A DNA stretch of 64,000 nt from positions 1,695,012-1,759,011 of the forward strand of contig NZ_JH636439.1 of the NCBI RefSeq assembly GCF_000255705.1, read 5' to 3'. The DNA comes from Zavarzinella formosa DSM 19928 (GTDB taxonomy: Bacteria; Planctomycetota; Planctomycetia; Gemmatales; Gemmataceae). Positions within the stretch are counted from its first letter, which is position 1. Each line of letters starts with the position of its first letter. Both the position numbers and the translations under genes were made by a program. The notes under the pieces were generated by a model. The model ran no database searches. It saw only the letters and a list, made by a program, of their open reading frames with translations, and was not told the DNA's origin. Below, in pieces: positions 29,119-37,626 of the stretch.

Positions 29119-30519
29119 TTACTGGATTTGTGTCTTTTTGAAGGTGACGCCAATCACCGTTGTGGCGGAGAATTCGCCTTCCTTGCCTGTTGAATCATCC
29201 TTGAATTTGACGAGGCCCCGGCGAAGTTGAACCCGCCAGAGCAACGTTTGATCGACGGGAACCCGTTCCAAGTTTCGCACCGCTTCCTGCCTGGGGGCAA
29301 CCGTGATGAAGATCGTGCTTTCTTCGCCGGGTTTCAAGGGTTTCTCGTTGGCCTCTTGTCCTTGAATAAATTCCTTCTTGGTGTTCCCGGTCTCCGGCCA
29401 CGGAAAGGGGCCGTAATACATTTCGTTGTTGATCTGGAGGGCAGTCAGCGGCCCCACCCGCTCATCCCCGCCGCTGGGCAATTTACGGACGAACGCCGGA
29501 TCGGTCGGGTAAAACGTCACGTCAGATGATTTGTTCTTTACCTTCAAACTAAGGACAAGCGTTTTGGGGCCAACCGGCCGAACACGGTCGTCGCCAGCGT
29601 TAAAAACTTCCACGGCCGTGATGAGTTCTTTTTTGATTTCCAACGGCGTGACGGCCAAATCACCCACAACAAGTTCGTCTCCGAGTTTCACTTTCAGGTC
29701 GTTCGGCACCTCGGATTTGGCGTTGGGCATCCATTTGAGCGAGGTCTGCTTGCGGTTGGCTTTTTCGTACTCGCCAAAGACATCAGGAATCGCCTTGAAC
29801 GGATGCTCAGGTTCGGACGACTTCACGAAGTTGAGATACCCAAACACACCGGCGGCAATGGTCATCAACAAGCCATAGGCAAGAAGGATGATGGCGAAGG
29901 CGTTGCTCCCCTTCCCCTCATCGGCGGTCGGCGGCCGTTGAGTGCGGCGAGGTTCCCGTTCCGACCGAGTTTGCGGCGGCGGCGCCAAGTCATCTGGTGG
30001 CGGCGAATCCACCGTTTCGGTGTCACCCACATAATTGTCGGGCGGCGGCATGGCCACGGTCGCCCCGTTGGGGTCGTATGTCGGTTGGGGTTGAGGGGCC
30101 GCGTACACCGGAGCCGGGGCCGAATACACCGGGGCCGGGACCGACATCGGAGATGGTGTCTGAGTCTCGGGGGGCTGGGCCGGAATCGGCGGCGGGGGCA
30201 TCGTCGGCTTGGGCGGTTCGGAACCGAAGACATCTTCGTCGTGAACTTCACCGAAGATGCTTTCCGGCGCTTCGGTTTCCTTCGGCGGCAGATTAAATTG
30301 CGGTAAGTTGGCGGGAGCCGGAGCAGGCGCCGTGGGAGTTGGTTCCGGCGGTTTCACCGGCGCCCGGACCAACGCCGGGGTGGACATTGGCTCGCCGGGG
30401 GCCGTCGGCGCCTGCACAACAGCCTTGCAGTGCGGACAACGAACATTGCGGCCGAGGAGATTCATCCCCACGGCCATGAGGTTCCCGCAATGCGGGCAAT
30501 TGAAGTTGACGGTTTGCAT
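29119..30519 (-). CDS. Zinc-ribbon membrane protein with proline-rich linker
   Basis: The protein has 466 residues. The N-terminal ribbon has Cys8, Cys11, Cys28 and Cys31 (CPHCG, CPHCK). About 160 residues of Pro/Ala/Thr-rich low-complexity sequence follow, then one transmembrane helix around 209-235 (AIILLAYGLLMTIAAGVFGYL). A C-terminal, probably extracytoplasmic domain has beta-rich segments with Ig-like flavour (LVVGDLAVTPLEIKKELI, KTLVLSLKVKN). The architecture suggests a cytoplasmic metal- or nucleic-acid-binding head tethered to the membrane. No function is assigned. Confidence 0.68.
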   Translation of the reverse strand: MQTVNFNCPHCGNLMAVGMNLLGRNVRCPHCKAVVQAPTAPGEPMSTPALVRAPVKPPEPTPTAPAPAPANLPQFNLPPKETEAPESIFGEVHDEDVFGSEPPKPTMPPPPIPAQPPETQTPSPMSVPAPVYSAPAPVYAAPQPQPTYDPNGATVAMPPPDNYVGDTETVDSPPPDDLAPPPQTRSEREPRRTQRPPTADEGKGSNAFAIILLAYGLLMTIAAGVFGYLNFVKSSEPEHPFKAIPDVFGEYEKANRKQTSLKWMPNAKSEVPNDLKVKLGDELVVGDLAVTPLEIKKELITAVEVFNAGDDRVRPVGPKTLVLSLKVKNKSSDVTFYPTDPAFVRKLPSGGDERVGPLTALQINNEMYYGPFPWPETGNTKKEFIQGQEANEKPLKPGEESTIFITVAPRQEAVRNLERVPVDQTLLWRVQLRRGLVKFKDDSTGKEGEFSATTVIGVTFKKTQIQ

Positions 30520-30563
30520 ACGCTTCGCGGGAGTATGTTGTGCGGATAGTGTATGACACCCCG

Positions 30564-31715
30564 TCAGCGTGGCATCTTGTCACAGGGCTTCCGTCTCAAG
30601 GGATCAAGATGCGGTCGAAGCTGTTCCGCGAAGAGTTTCCCGCCCGAAGGCAAAAGATGGTGCTGATCGTAGAAGGCCGAATCGGGCATCCAGTCCCGCG
30701 CGTCGAGGATTTCCACATCGAATTCGGCTTCCAGTTTGGCCATGAATTCATTGATGGCTTTGGCCATCTCCGGGGACATCATGACGCGAAACTCGCTCCC
30801 CTCTGGAGTGAGCAGGATTTTCACCGTCGCCCCGCTCTGGCGAACTTTGCGAAGGAGTTGTTTCAGCCGTTCGGCCGGATCATGGGCCAGCGAGAAATCG
30901 GGATAAAACGGGTCGTATTGTTTGTGGGCCAATCCCCGCATGTCATCCCGTTTCTCAGGGGGCACATCCAACGCCCGGCCGCCGAACAGATCAAGTTTGC
31001 CTTGCAGCGGATCTTTGGCGGTGCCGGTGTTTAACGCCCCCAATCCGATGGCTTCGCAAAGATCCGGGCCATGTCGGCCGGCCGGGAACAACCGGGCGAT
31101 GGCCATTCTCCGCAACGCACCTGTGGAACGATTGCCATAGCCCACCAGTGTGCGGGCTTCCTGCACACTGAGGCGGGAGGCGTCCAGGTACGAATGATCC
31201 AGTGTCCGGCTCGAAGTGTCATTGTAAAACGGGTGCATAAACTCGACGAACACGACATCTGGCCGAACGCCAGACGCTTGCAAGCGATCCCAATACACGT
31301 CCATCATGAACGGCCCGGCGCCAGGCATGCCGAAGTTGAACACGATCCGGCCCGGCTCGGTGATTTGCTTCGCATCGACTCCCAAGGCAACCCGCGAACT
31401 GCCGAGGAATAAGATCAAACGGGCGTCCGGATCTTCGGTCGTTCTGGCCCGCAAAGCGTCGGCGACTTGTTGATATTCCGGATCGCGGATATCCGGCCGG
31501 AATTGGTCAATCATCACGGCCAGACTGATATTGATGCCGACAAGCGTGAGCAACGCCCAGCCCACCATCCGACGGAACCGGCGAGCGCGACCTTTGCGGG
31601 ATTTGGGGAAAATCTTCACCCCCGCGAGGATATCCGCAACCGGCGATTTTGGGCAAGCCGAGTTTTGTGCTTCCCCGGCGGCCAATTCCGGGCGATAATC
31701 ATTCTCACCCTCCAT
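30564..31715 (-). CDS. Membrane-anchored SGNH-hydrolase-like protein
   Basis: The protein has 383 residues from the ATG at 31715, chosen because GGAGGG lies just upstream and because longer starts would run into the divergent gene. One transmembrane helix is near residues 49-68. The following domain begins LILFLGSSRVALGV, where Ser106 of GSS would be the nucleophile of an SGNH/GDSL hydrolase. The C-terminal block has DWMPDSAFYDQHHLLPSG, compatible with the DxxH catalytic pair. Similar anchored SGNH proteins act on acylated polysaccharides at the cell surface, but that is inference here. Confidence 0.6.
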   Translation of the reverse strand: MEGENDYRPELAAGEAQNSACPKSPVADILAGVKIFPKSRKGRARRFRRMVGWALLTLVGINISLAVMIDQFRPDIRDPEYQQVADALRARTTEDPDARLILFLGSSRVALGVDAKQITEPGRIVFNFGMPGAGPFMMDVYWDRLQASGVRPDVVFVEFMHPFYNDTSSRTLDHSYLDASRLSVQEARTLVGYGNRSTGALRRMAIARLFPAGRHGPDLCEAIGLGALNTGTAKDPLQGKLDLFGGRALDVPPEKRDDMRGLAHKQYDPFYPDFSLAHDPAERLKQLLRKVRQSGATVKILLTPEGSEFRVMMSPEMAKAINEFMAKLEAEFDVEILDARDWMPDSAFYDQHHLLPSGGKLFAEQLRPHLDPLRRKPCDKMPR

Positions 31716-31744
31716 TGTCGATCCCTCCGGTTGTTTCCCACGCC

Positions 31745-33943
31745 ATGCGATTTCTCTCCTTATGTTGCGTCGGCATTTCGGCCATCGTGTGCCGGGCCGA
31801 GGTTCCTTCCTTCCGCAACGATGTGATGCCAATTCTCGCGAGGGGCGGATGCAACCAAGGGGCCTGCCACGGCAATTTGAACGGCAAAGGCGGATTCCGG
31901 CTTTCCCTTCGTGGTGAAAACCCGGCCTTGGATCACCTCACCCTCACCCGCGAAATGATGGGGCGGCGGCTCGATGTCAACCGCCCGGAGCAAAGTCTGC
32001 TTCTTCGCAAAGCCGCCGGGTTGGTTCCCCACGAAGGGGGACCGCGATTCGGCCCCGCCAGCGACGAGTATCAAACTTTGTTGAAATGGATTGAAATGGG
32101 AGCGGCGGATGATCCTCAATTCGCCACTCTGAAACAATTGCTCGTCGAACCCCGCGAGAAAATTCTGATTGCCCCCGCCGGTAATTTCGCTATTCGCGTT
32201 CGCGGTGTCTACTCGGATGGTTCCACCCGCGATCTCTCCAACCGGGCCGTCTTCGAGCCAAACACCCTTGGCTTGGTGAATGTGTCCCCGGTGGGTGTCG
32301 TGAACAAGTTACGCGACGGCGAATCGACTATCCTTGTGCGGTATCAGAATCGGCAACTTCCAGTCAGCGTTGCCTTCATTCCCACCCGAGCGGAATTCCA
32401 TCCAGAGCCGACGAAGCCCCGGCATCCGGTGGATGTTCATGTCTTCGAGCAACTGAACTCCCTCCGATTGACGGCCTCGCCAATGTCAAGCGACTCGGTG
32501 TTCATCCGCCGGGCGTTTCTGGACACTTTGGGCCAAATCCCCGAGCCGGACGAAGTGCGGCGATTTCTGTCGGATGAAAATCCCGACAAGCGAAAGATCC
32601 TGATTGACCGGTTGGTCAGCCGACCGGAGTTTGCGGATTACTGGTCCCAAAAGTGGGCCGATCTGTTGCGGACGGAAGAGAAGGCCCTCGACCGCAAAGG
32701 TGTGCGGGTGTTTCATCAATGGATTCGGGATGCCATCGCCCGCGACATGCCGCTCAATCAATTTGCTGCCGAGATTGTGACGGCCCGTGGCAGCACTTAT
32801 CAAAATCCCGCGGCCAATTTTTACCGCTCCTTGCGGGAGCCATACGCCCGGTCGGAGTCCATCGCCCAAGTGTTTCTCGGGATTCGGCTGCAATGCGCGA
32901 AGTGCCACAATCATCCGTTCGATGCGTGGACTCAAGACGATTACCACGAATTCGCCGCCACTTTCGGCCAGGTTGATTACCGCATCAACGGCAACAATCG
33001 CAAAGACAAATTCGACCAGCACGAGTTCGACGGCGAGCAAATCGTTTTCATGAACCGCGATCTGGCGCTAAAACATCCCCGCACCGGCAAGGCGATGGCT
33101 CCGCGTCTGCTTGGCGAAACATCCCCATTGAAGCCAGGGGCAGACTCGCTTGATCGATTCGCCGACTGGCTGGCCGACCAGCAAAACCCGTATTTTGCCC
33201 GCGCCCAAGTCAATCGGGTTTGGTATCACCTGTTCGGCCGGGGACTGGTCGAGCCGAACGACGATCTGCGGCTTTCCAACCCGCCGGTGAACGCCCCGCT
33301 GCTTGACGAACTGGAGATGCAATTCCGCGAAGGGGGATTCAAGCTCAAGCCCCTCGTCCGGCTCATCATGAATTCTCGCACTTACCAACAATCGGCCATC
33401 CCCGGCCCAACCAATGACGGAGACGAAACGCATTTTTCACGGGCCATTGTCCAACCACTGGAAGCCGAGCAACTGTTTGATGCCGTTTGCCAGATGTTGA
33501 ATCAACGCCCGAAGTTCGACGGATATCCCAAGGGGACCAAGGCGATGCAAATGGCCGCCATGCCTCAAGATCGCCGCAGTCGCCGTGCCCAACAATCGGA
33601 GCGATTCCTCAAAACCTTCGGCAAACCCGAACGATTGCTGACATGCGAATGCGAGCGTTCCGACGACACGGGATTGATGCAAGCCTTCCAGATGCTCACG
33701 GGGGAATTGCTTCACGAGATGCTCGGTGAAGAAGACAACCGCCTTGGCCGGTTGATCTCGCAGGATAAGACCGACCGCGAGATTATCGACCACTTTTATC
33801 TGGCAAGCGTCTCCCGGTATCCTTCCCCGATTGAGCGAAAGAAACTGGAAGAATACGTGGCCAAACTCGGTGATCGCCGGAAGGCCCTTGAAGACATCAT
33901 CTGGGGTCTGGTCAATTCAAAAGAGTTCTTGCTGAGACATTGA
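31745..33943 (+). CDS. Exported DUF1549/DUF1553 protein with Big-like domain
   Basis: The protein has 732 residues. The ATG at 31745 is directly followed by a signal peptide (RFLSLCCVGISAIVCRAE); the open frame upstream is ignored. A Cys motif, GGCNQGACHG, resembles the haem site of planctomycete cytochromes but with three residues between the Cys. An Ig/Big_2-like region is around 145-205 (RVRGVYSDGSTRDLSN). DUF1549 follows (VDVHVFEQL, FIRRAFLDTLGQIPEPDEV), then DUF1553 in the C-terminal half (NPYFARAQVNRVWYHLFGRG, LVNSKEFL). These large extracytoplasmic proteins are hallmarks of Planctomycetes and nearly always pair with DUF1501, as here (22-bp gap). Their biochemical role is unproven. Confidence 0.92.
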   Translation: MRFLSLCCVGISAIVCRAEVPSFRNDVMPILARGGCNQGACHGNLNGKGGFRLSLRGENPALDHLTLTREMMGRRLDVNRPEQSLLLRKAAGLVPHEGGPRFGPASDEYQTLLKWIEMGAADDPQFATLKQLLVEPREKILIAPAGNFAIRVRGVYSDGSTRDLSNRAVFEPNTLGLVNVSPVGVVNKLRDGESTILVRYQNRQLPVSVAFIPTRAEFHPEPTKPRHPVDVHVFEQLNSLRLTASPMSSDSVFIRRAFLDTLGQIPEPDEVRRFLSDENPDKRKILIDRLVSRPEFADYWSQKWADLLRTEEKALDRKGVRVFHQWIRDAIARDMPLNQFAAEIVTARGSTYQNPAANFYRSLREPYARSESIAQVFLGIRLQCAKCHNHPFDAWTQDDYHEFAATFGQVDYRINGNNRKDKFDQHEFDGEQIVFMNRDLALKHPRTGKAMAPRLLGETSPLKPGADSLDRFADWLADQQNPYFARAQVNRVWYHLFGRGLVEPNDDLRLSNPPVNAPLLDELEMQFREGGFKLKPLVRLIMNSRTYQQSAIPGPTNDGDETHFSRAIVQPLEAEQLFDAVCQMLNQRPKFDGYPKGTKAMQMAAMPQDRRSRRAQQSERFLKTFGKPERLLTCECERSDDTGLMQAFQMLTGELLHEMLGEEDNRLGRLISQDKTDREIIDHFYLASVSRYPSPIERKKLEEYVAKLGDRRKALEDIIWGLVNSKEFLLRH

Positions 33944-33965
33944 AAGCATCGGACAGGGGAATCAG

Positions 33966-35315
33966 ATGAGCGGATTTCAATTGGATCGGCGAGCGGCCAT
34001 TCGGGTCGGCGGGGCCGGTTTGCTCGGGCTTTCACTGCCGGAATTGTTGGCGGCGTCGAGCCACCCGAAGGCCTGCGCCAAATCCGTGATCTTCCTTCAC
34101 CAATTCGGCGGACCGGGACAGCACGAAACCTTCGACATGAAGCCGAACGCCCCGGCCGAGGTGCGTGGCAGTTTTAAGCCGATTCAGACGAACGTGCCGG
34201 GACTGCAAGTGTGCGAGATGCTTCCCCGAGTGGCAGAGGTGGCGAAGCATCTCACGGTGATCCGGTGCGCCCAGCACACGATGAAAAATCACAACTCGGC
34301 CGCTTATTACAGCCTGACGGGAATGGCCCCGCCGAGCGACGATCAACGCCTGCGCGATTCGCTGGATCTTTTCCCAGCATATGGTTCCATCGTGGACAAA
34401 TTCGCCCCGGCCTCGCGTGCAATTCCAACATTCGTCAGCTTCCCGCATGTGATCCGCGATGGTTCGATTTCTCCGGGCCAGCACGCCAGTTTTCTGGGCA
34501 AGGGACACAACCCGTTCTTCTTCGCGCAAGACCCGAACAAGGCGGATTTTCGCCTGCCGGAATTGTCACTCCCGGCATCCGTCAGCCCGGATCGGATGGA
34601 ACACCGCACGGAAGTGCTGAGGATCATCGACGAGCAGGCCGACCGGATGGATCAATCAATCGTCGCCAGAGGATTGGGAGAATCGTACCACAAGGCTGTG
34701 AACATGCTCACGTCGCCCGATTTCAAGAAAGCGTTCGATCTCTCGAAGGAAACCCGCGAAACCCGTGACCGATACGGCCGGACGACTTACGGCCAAAGTT
34801 GCCTGCTCGCCCGCCGGTTGGTGGAAGTCGGCGCGAAGTTCATCAATGTCTATTTTTCAGAAATCATTGGTGGCGACAAAGGGGGCTGGGATGTCCACGG
34901 ATTCGACAATCACCCGCAAGACCCGATCCTCAAAAATCACTTGTTGCCGATCACCAATCAGACGCTTCCGACATTGATTTCCGATCTCGACGAACGGGGA
35001 TTGTTGAAAGACACTCTGGTGCTGTGGATGGGAGAGTTTGGGCGAACGCCCCGGATCAACAAGCTAGCCGGGCGGGATCATTGGCCGCAATGCTATTCGC
35101 TGGTGATGGCCGGCGGCGGCGTCAAAGGCGGGTTTATTTACGGGGCCTCCGACAAAATCGGGGCATATCCCACGATGGGCCAGGCGCGGCCGGAAGACAT
35201 TTCCGCGACGCTGTTTCACATGATGGGAATCAACCCGGAATCGGAAATCCGCGACCGGCTAAACCGGCCAATGCCTGTGTCGCGCGGCGAGGTGATTCGG
35301 GACATTATCGCTTGA
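33966..35315 (+). CDS. DUF1501 protein with Tat-type leader
   Basis: The protein has 449 residues. The N terminus (DRRAAIRVGGAGLLGLSLPELL) has a twin-arginine and hydrophobic core, so export is probably by Tat. The body shows DUF1501 features: FLHQFGGPGQHETFDMKP, VIRCAQHTMKNHNSA, WDVHGFDNH and LVLWMGEFGRTPRINKLAGRDHW. These belong to a sulfatase/alkaline-phosphatase-like superfamily. It partners the DUF1549 gene upstream. The stop overlaps the convergent glycosyltransferase gene by 11 bases. Confidence 0.92.
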   Translation: MSGFQLDRRAAIRVGGAGLLGLSLPELLAASSHPKACAKSVIFLHQFGGPGQHETFDMKPNAPAEVRGSFKPIQTNVPGLQVCEMLPRVAEVAKHLTVIRCAQHTMKNHNSAAYYSLTGMAPPSDDQRLRDSLDLFPAYGSIVDKFAPASRAIPTFVSFPHVIRDGSISPGQHASFLGKGHNPFFFAQDPNKADFRLPELSLPASVSPDRMEHRTEVLRIIDEQADRMDQSIVARGLGESYHKAVNMLTSPDFKKAFDLSKETRETRDRYGRTTYGQSCLLARRLVEVGAKFINVYFSEIIGGDKGGWDVHGFDNHPQDPILKNHLLPITNQTLPTLISDLDERGLLKDTLVLWMGEFGRTPRINKLAGRDHWPQCYSLVMAGGGVKGGFIYGASDKIGAYPTMGQARPEDISATLFHMMGINPESEIRDRLNRPMPVSRGEVIRDIIA

Positions 35316-36180
35316 GCAACGCACCGGCGGCCGACTTGAAAGATCGGAGCCAATGGCCGTCGTGCGTGGCGGCCTTCAAATACCATTTTGCGGCCTCCAT
35401 CCGGCTTCGCTTTTTTGTCGCATAACCCATGCTTCGGCACGTCGAACCCCAAGCTTCGGCAACAGATTCCGGGTCCGGCATCACTGGCAAATCACGGCGA
35501 CTCAAAACCCGGCGCAACAGGTGAAAGACCGTCTCCGTTCGCTCCGCCATGCGGCTGGATAGGTTGCCGTGGCCGGTGCGGTAACTCACCATCGGCTCGT
35601 CAACATAATCAAAGCGGTGGTACGGGGCGATTCGCAACCAGAGATCATAATCGACGGCCAAAGACAACGACGGATCAAACAACCCGACATGATCGAAGAC
35701 ATTTCGGCGAACGACGGCCGAAGAGAAACAAACCGGATTGGTGCGGAGAAACACGTTGAACAATTCGCCGCGATGCAAATCGGAACGCTGGCTGGAAAGC
35801 GGCTTTCCATTGGGATCAATCAACGTTCGTCGAGCATAAACCACGCCCACACCGGGATCGGCGAACAATGGCAATTGCCGCTCAAGCTTGGTCGGTTCCC
35901 ACAAGTCATCGGCATCCAAAAACGCGATCAACTCTCCCTTTGAAAGTTCGATCCCCAAATTTCTTGCCCGGCATACGCCGAGACCGTTCAAAGGAACATA
36001 TTTCACGCGGGGATTTGACAGGTAGGGACGAATCATCAATAAAGTGTTATCCGTGGACCCGTCGTCGATCACGATGATCTCATCCGGCAAGCGAGTTTGG
36101 GCCAGCGCGGAATCGAGGGCCGACGGCAGATATCGGCCGTAATTCTTCGCCGCGATGACGACGCTCACGGAAGGCATCAT
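35305..36180 (-). CDS. Family 2 glycosyltransferase
   Basis: This GT-A enzyme has 291 residues: SVVIAAKNYGRYLPSALDSA at the N terminus, nucleotide contact VIDDGSTDN, and the DxD region AFLDADDLWEPTKLERQL. A typical acceptor-side segment (FDPSLSLAVDYDLWLRIA) follows. It transfers a sugar from a nucleotide donor, most likely in surface polysaccharide synthesis. The start overlaps the stop of the adenylate-forming enzyme upstream by ATGA, so the two are translationally coupled. Confidence 0.9.
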   Translation of the reverse strand: MMPSVSVVIAAKNYGRYLPSALDSALAQTRLPDEIIVIDDGSTDNTLLMIRPYLSNPRVKYVPLNGLGVCRARNLGIELSKGELIAFLDADDLWEPTKLERQLPLFADPGVGVVYARRTLIDPNGKPLSSQRSDLHRGELFNVFLRTNPVCFSSAVVRRNVFDHVGLFDPSLSLAVDYDLWLRIAPYHRFDYVDEPMVSYRTGHGNLSSRMAERTETVFHLLRRVLSRRDLPVMPDPESVAEAWGSTCRSMGYATKKRSRMEAAKWYLKAATHDGHWLRSFKSAAGALLKR

Positions 36181-37547
36181 TGGCCCATCGCCCGAATATG
36201 TTCGACGGCCACCGGGGATATACAGAAGCGATATTTGCCGCTCGGTTCTTGCGGAATGCGGTCCACCAATTCGATGTCGGCCCGCATCTCGGGGCCGAAG
36301 AATTCCCGTGAAAGAATGGCTACCCGTTCGCGGGAGGAGACATCAAACCGTTCATCGGGGACAATGCGCAGGCGAATACCCGACCGCGACTCCTGAACCA
36401 ATTGCACTTGCGTGGCTCCGCGAATTTCTGTCGCATAATGATCCGTCAGGGAAATGCCGGAGATCAGCCGGCCATCGGGAGCCAGCACATAATCGGCCTC
36501 CCGGCCAGTCACGCTTTTCAACATCGGCAACCCGCGGCCGCAGGCGCAATTTCCTGATTTTGGCACGGCCACATCCCCAATTTGGTAACGGATCAGCGGC
36601 ATCGCCCGGTTGAGCAAATCGGTCATCACCAACCGGCCACCACCGGGTTCCGTCGAGAGTGTCGCATCGGGAATCACCTCGGCGAACACGGAATCGGCGT
36701 TTAAGTGCAACCCGTCGTGTTCGCCGCATTCGCTGGCGATGAGGCTGAGTTCTTCGCAGCCATAACGATTCGTGACGGGTGTGCCGAAAGCTTCCTCAAT
36801 GGCCGTCCGTTGCCAGTTGTGCAGCAGCATGGCGGTGGAGATCACCCCATCCGGATGAATCCGGCCAAGAAAATGCTTGCGAACGAAAACGGAAAACAGA
36901 TACAGCGAATGGGCATGTCCGAAAATCAAACCGGGTGGCCGATGAATCAACGTCTCGGCGAATTCCTTCATCCGTTCGGCTGTCATGTCCAGTGTGTTGA
37001 GGTAGCTTTCGCGGTCGAGAATCGCTCGCCGCAGCCGGGCTTTCCAAGAGCCACGATCCGCTGCCGCATGACCCCAAAGCCGGGCGACCCGTGTGCCTCG
37101 CCGCCAGCCGGACCATTGATCCGACCGCAAGGTGCAGGCTCGTTTCCAATCCATCGCTTCACGGTCAACGGCGATGGTCAACGGCACGCCGGTGGAACCT
37201 GAAGTGGTTTTGCGAAATACCTCTTGGTCGGCATAGGCGAATGACCGAATCTCGGCGGCATGAGCCCGGAGATCCTGCTTGGTGAGAATGGGGAATTGGC
37301 CCAAGTCTTCAAGTTGCCGCACATCCTCCGGATGCACGCCCGCCGCCTGCCAGCGATTGCGATAGAAAGGAACGGTTTCCCAAGCGTGAAAGAGCATTTC
37401 CCGAAGCGATTCTAGCTGCCGGGCGGCGATCACTTTGGGGGTATCAAACTGTCGTTGTTCAAGAATCCGCAATCGGCGTGGAAGGTGATTGCCCGCCTTC
37501 CATGAGAAGAATGGCTGGGCGATGTGTCGGTTTAACAAGGCCAGCAT
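36177..37547 (-). CDS. CapK-like adenylate-forming enzyme (phenylacetate-CoA ligase family)
   Basis: The protein has 456 residues from the ATG at 37547, which has AAGGGGG upstream. The open frame up to 37721 would overlap the Hsp70 gene and is rejected. The phosphate-binding loop TSGSTGVPLTI, the later NRYGCEELSLIASECG and the FEVI-type core (ADSVFAEVIPD) match the PaaK/CapK group. CapK-like members are found in capsule and polysaccharide loci. The coupled GT2 gene downstream supports a role in surface glycan synthesis, perhaps attaching an acyl group (inference). Confidence 0.83.
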   Translation of the reverse strand: MLALLNRHIAQPFFSWKAGNHLPRRLRILEQRQFDTPKVIAARQLESLREMLFHAWETVPFYRNRWQAAGVHPEDVRQLEDLGQFPILTKQDLRAHAAEIRSFAYADQEVFRKTTSGSTGVPLTIAVDREAMDWKRACTLRSDQWSGWRRGTRVARLWGHAAADRGSWKARLRRAILDRESYLNTLDMTAERMKEFAETLIHRPPGLIFGHAHSLYLFSVFVRKHFLGRIHPDGVISTAMLLHNWQRTAIEEAFGTPVTNRYGCEELSLIASECGEHDGLHLNADSVFAEVIPDATLSTEPGGGRLVMTDLLNRAMPLIRYQIGDVAVPKSGNCACGRGLPMLKSVTGREADYVLAPDGRLISGISLTDHYATEIRGATQVQLVQESRSGIRLRIVPDERFDVSSRERVAILSREFFGPEMRADIELVDRIPQEPSGKYRFCISPVAVEHIRAMGQ

Positions 37548-37626
37548 CGGCCACCCCCTTGGATTCCATTCCGGGTGATGGGGAAGTGTACCAAAGAGCC
37601 GACGAATCGCACAATCCCTGTTCGTG

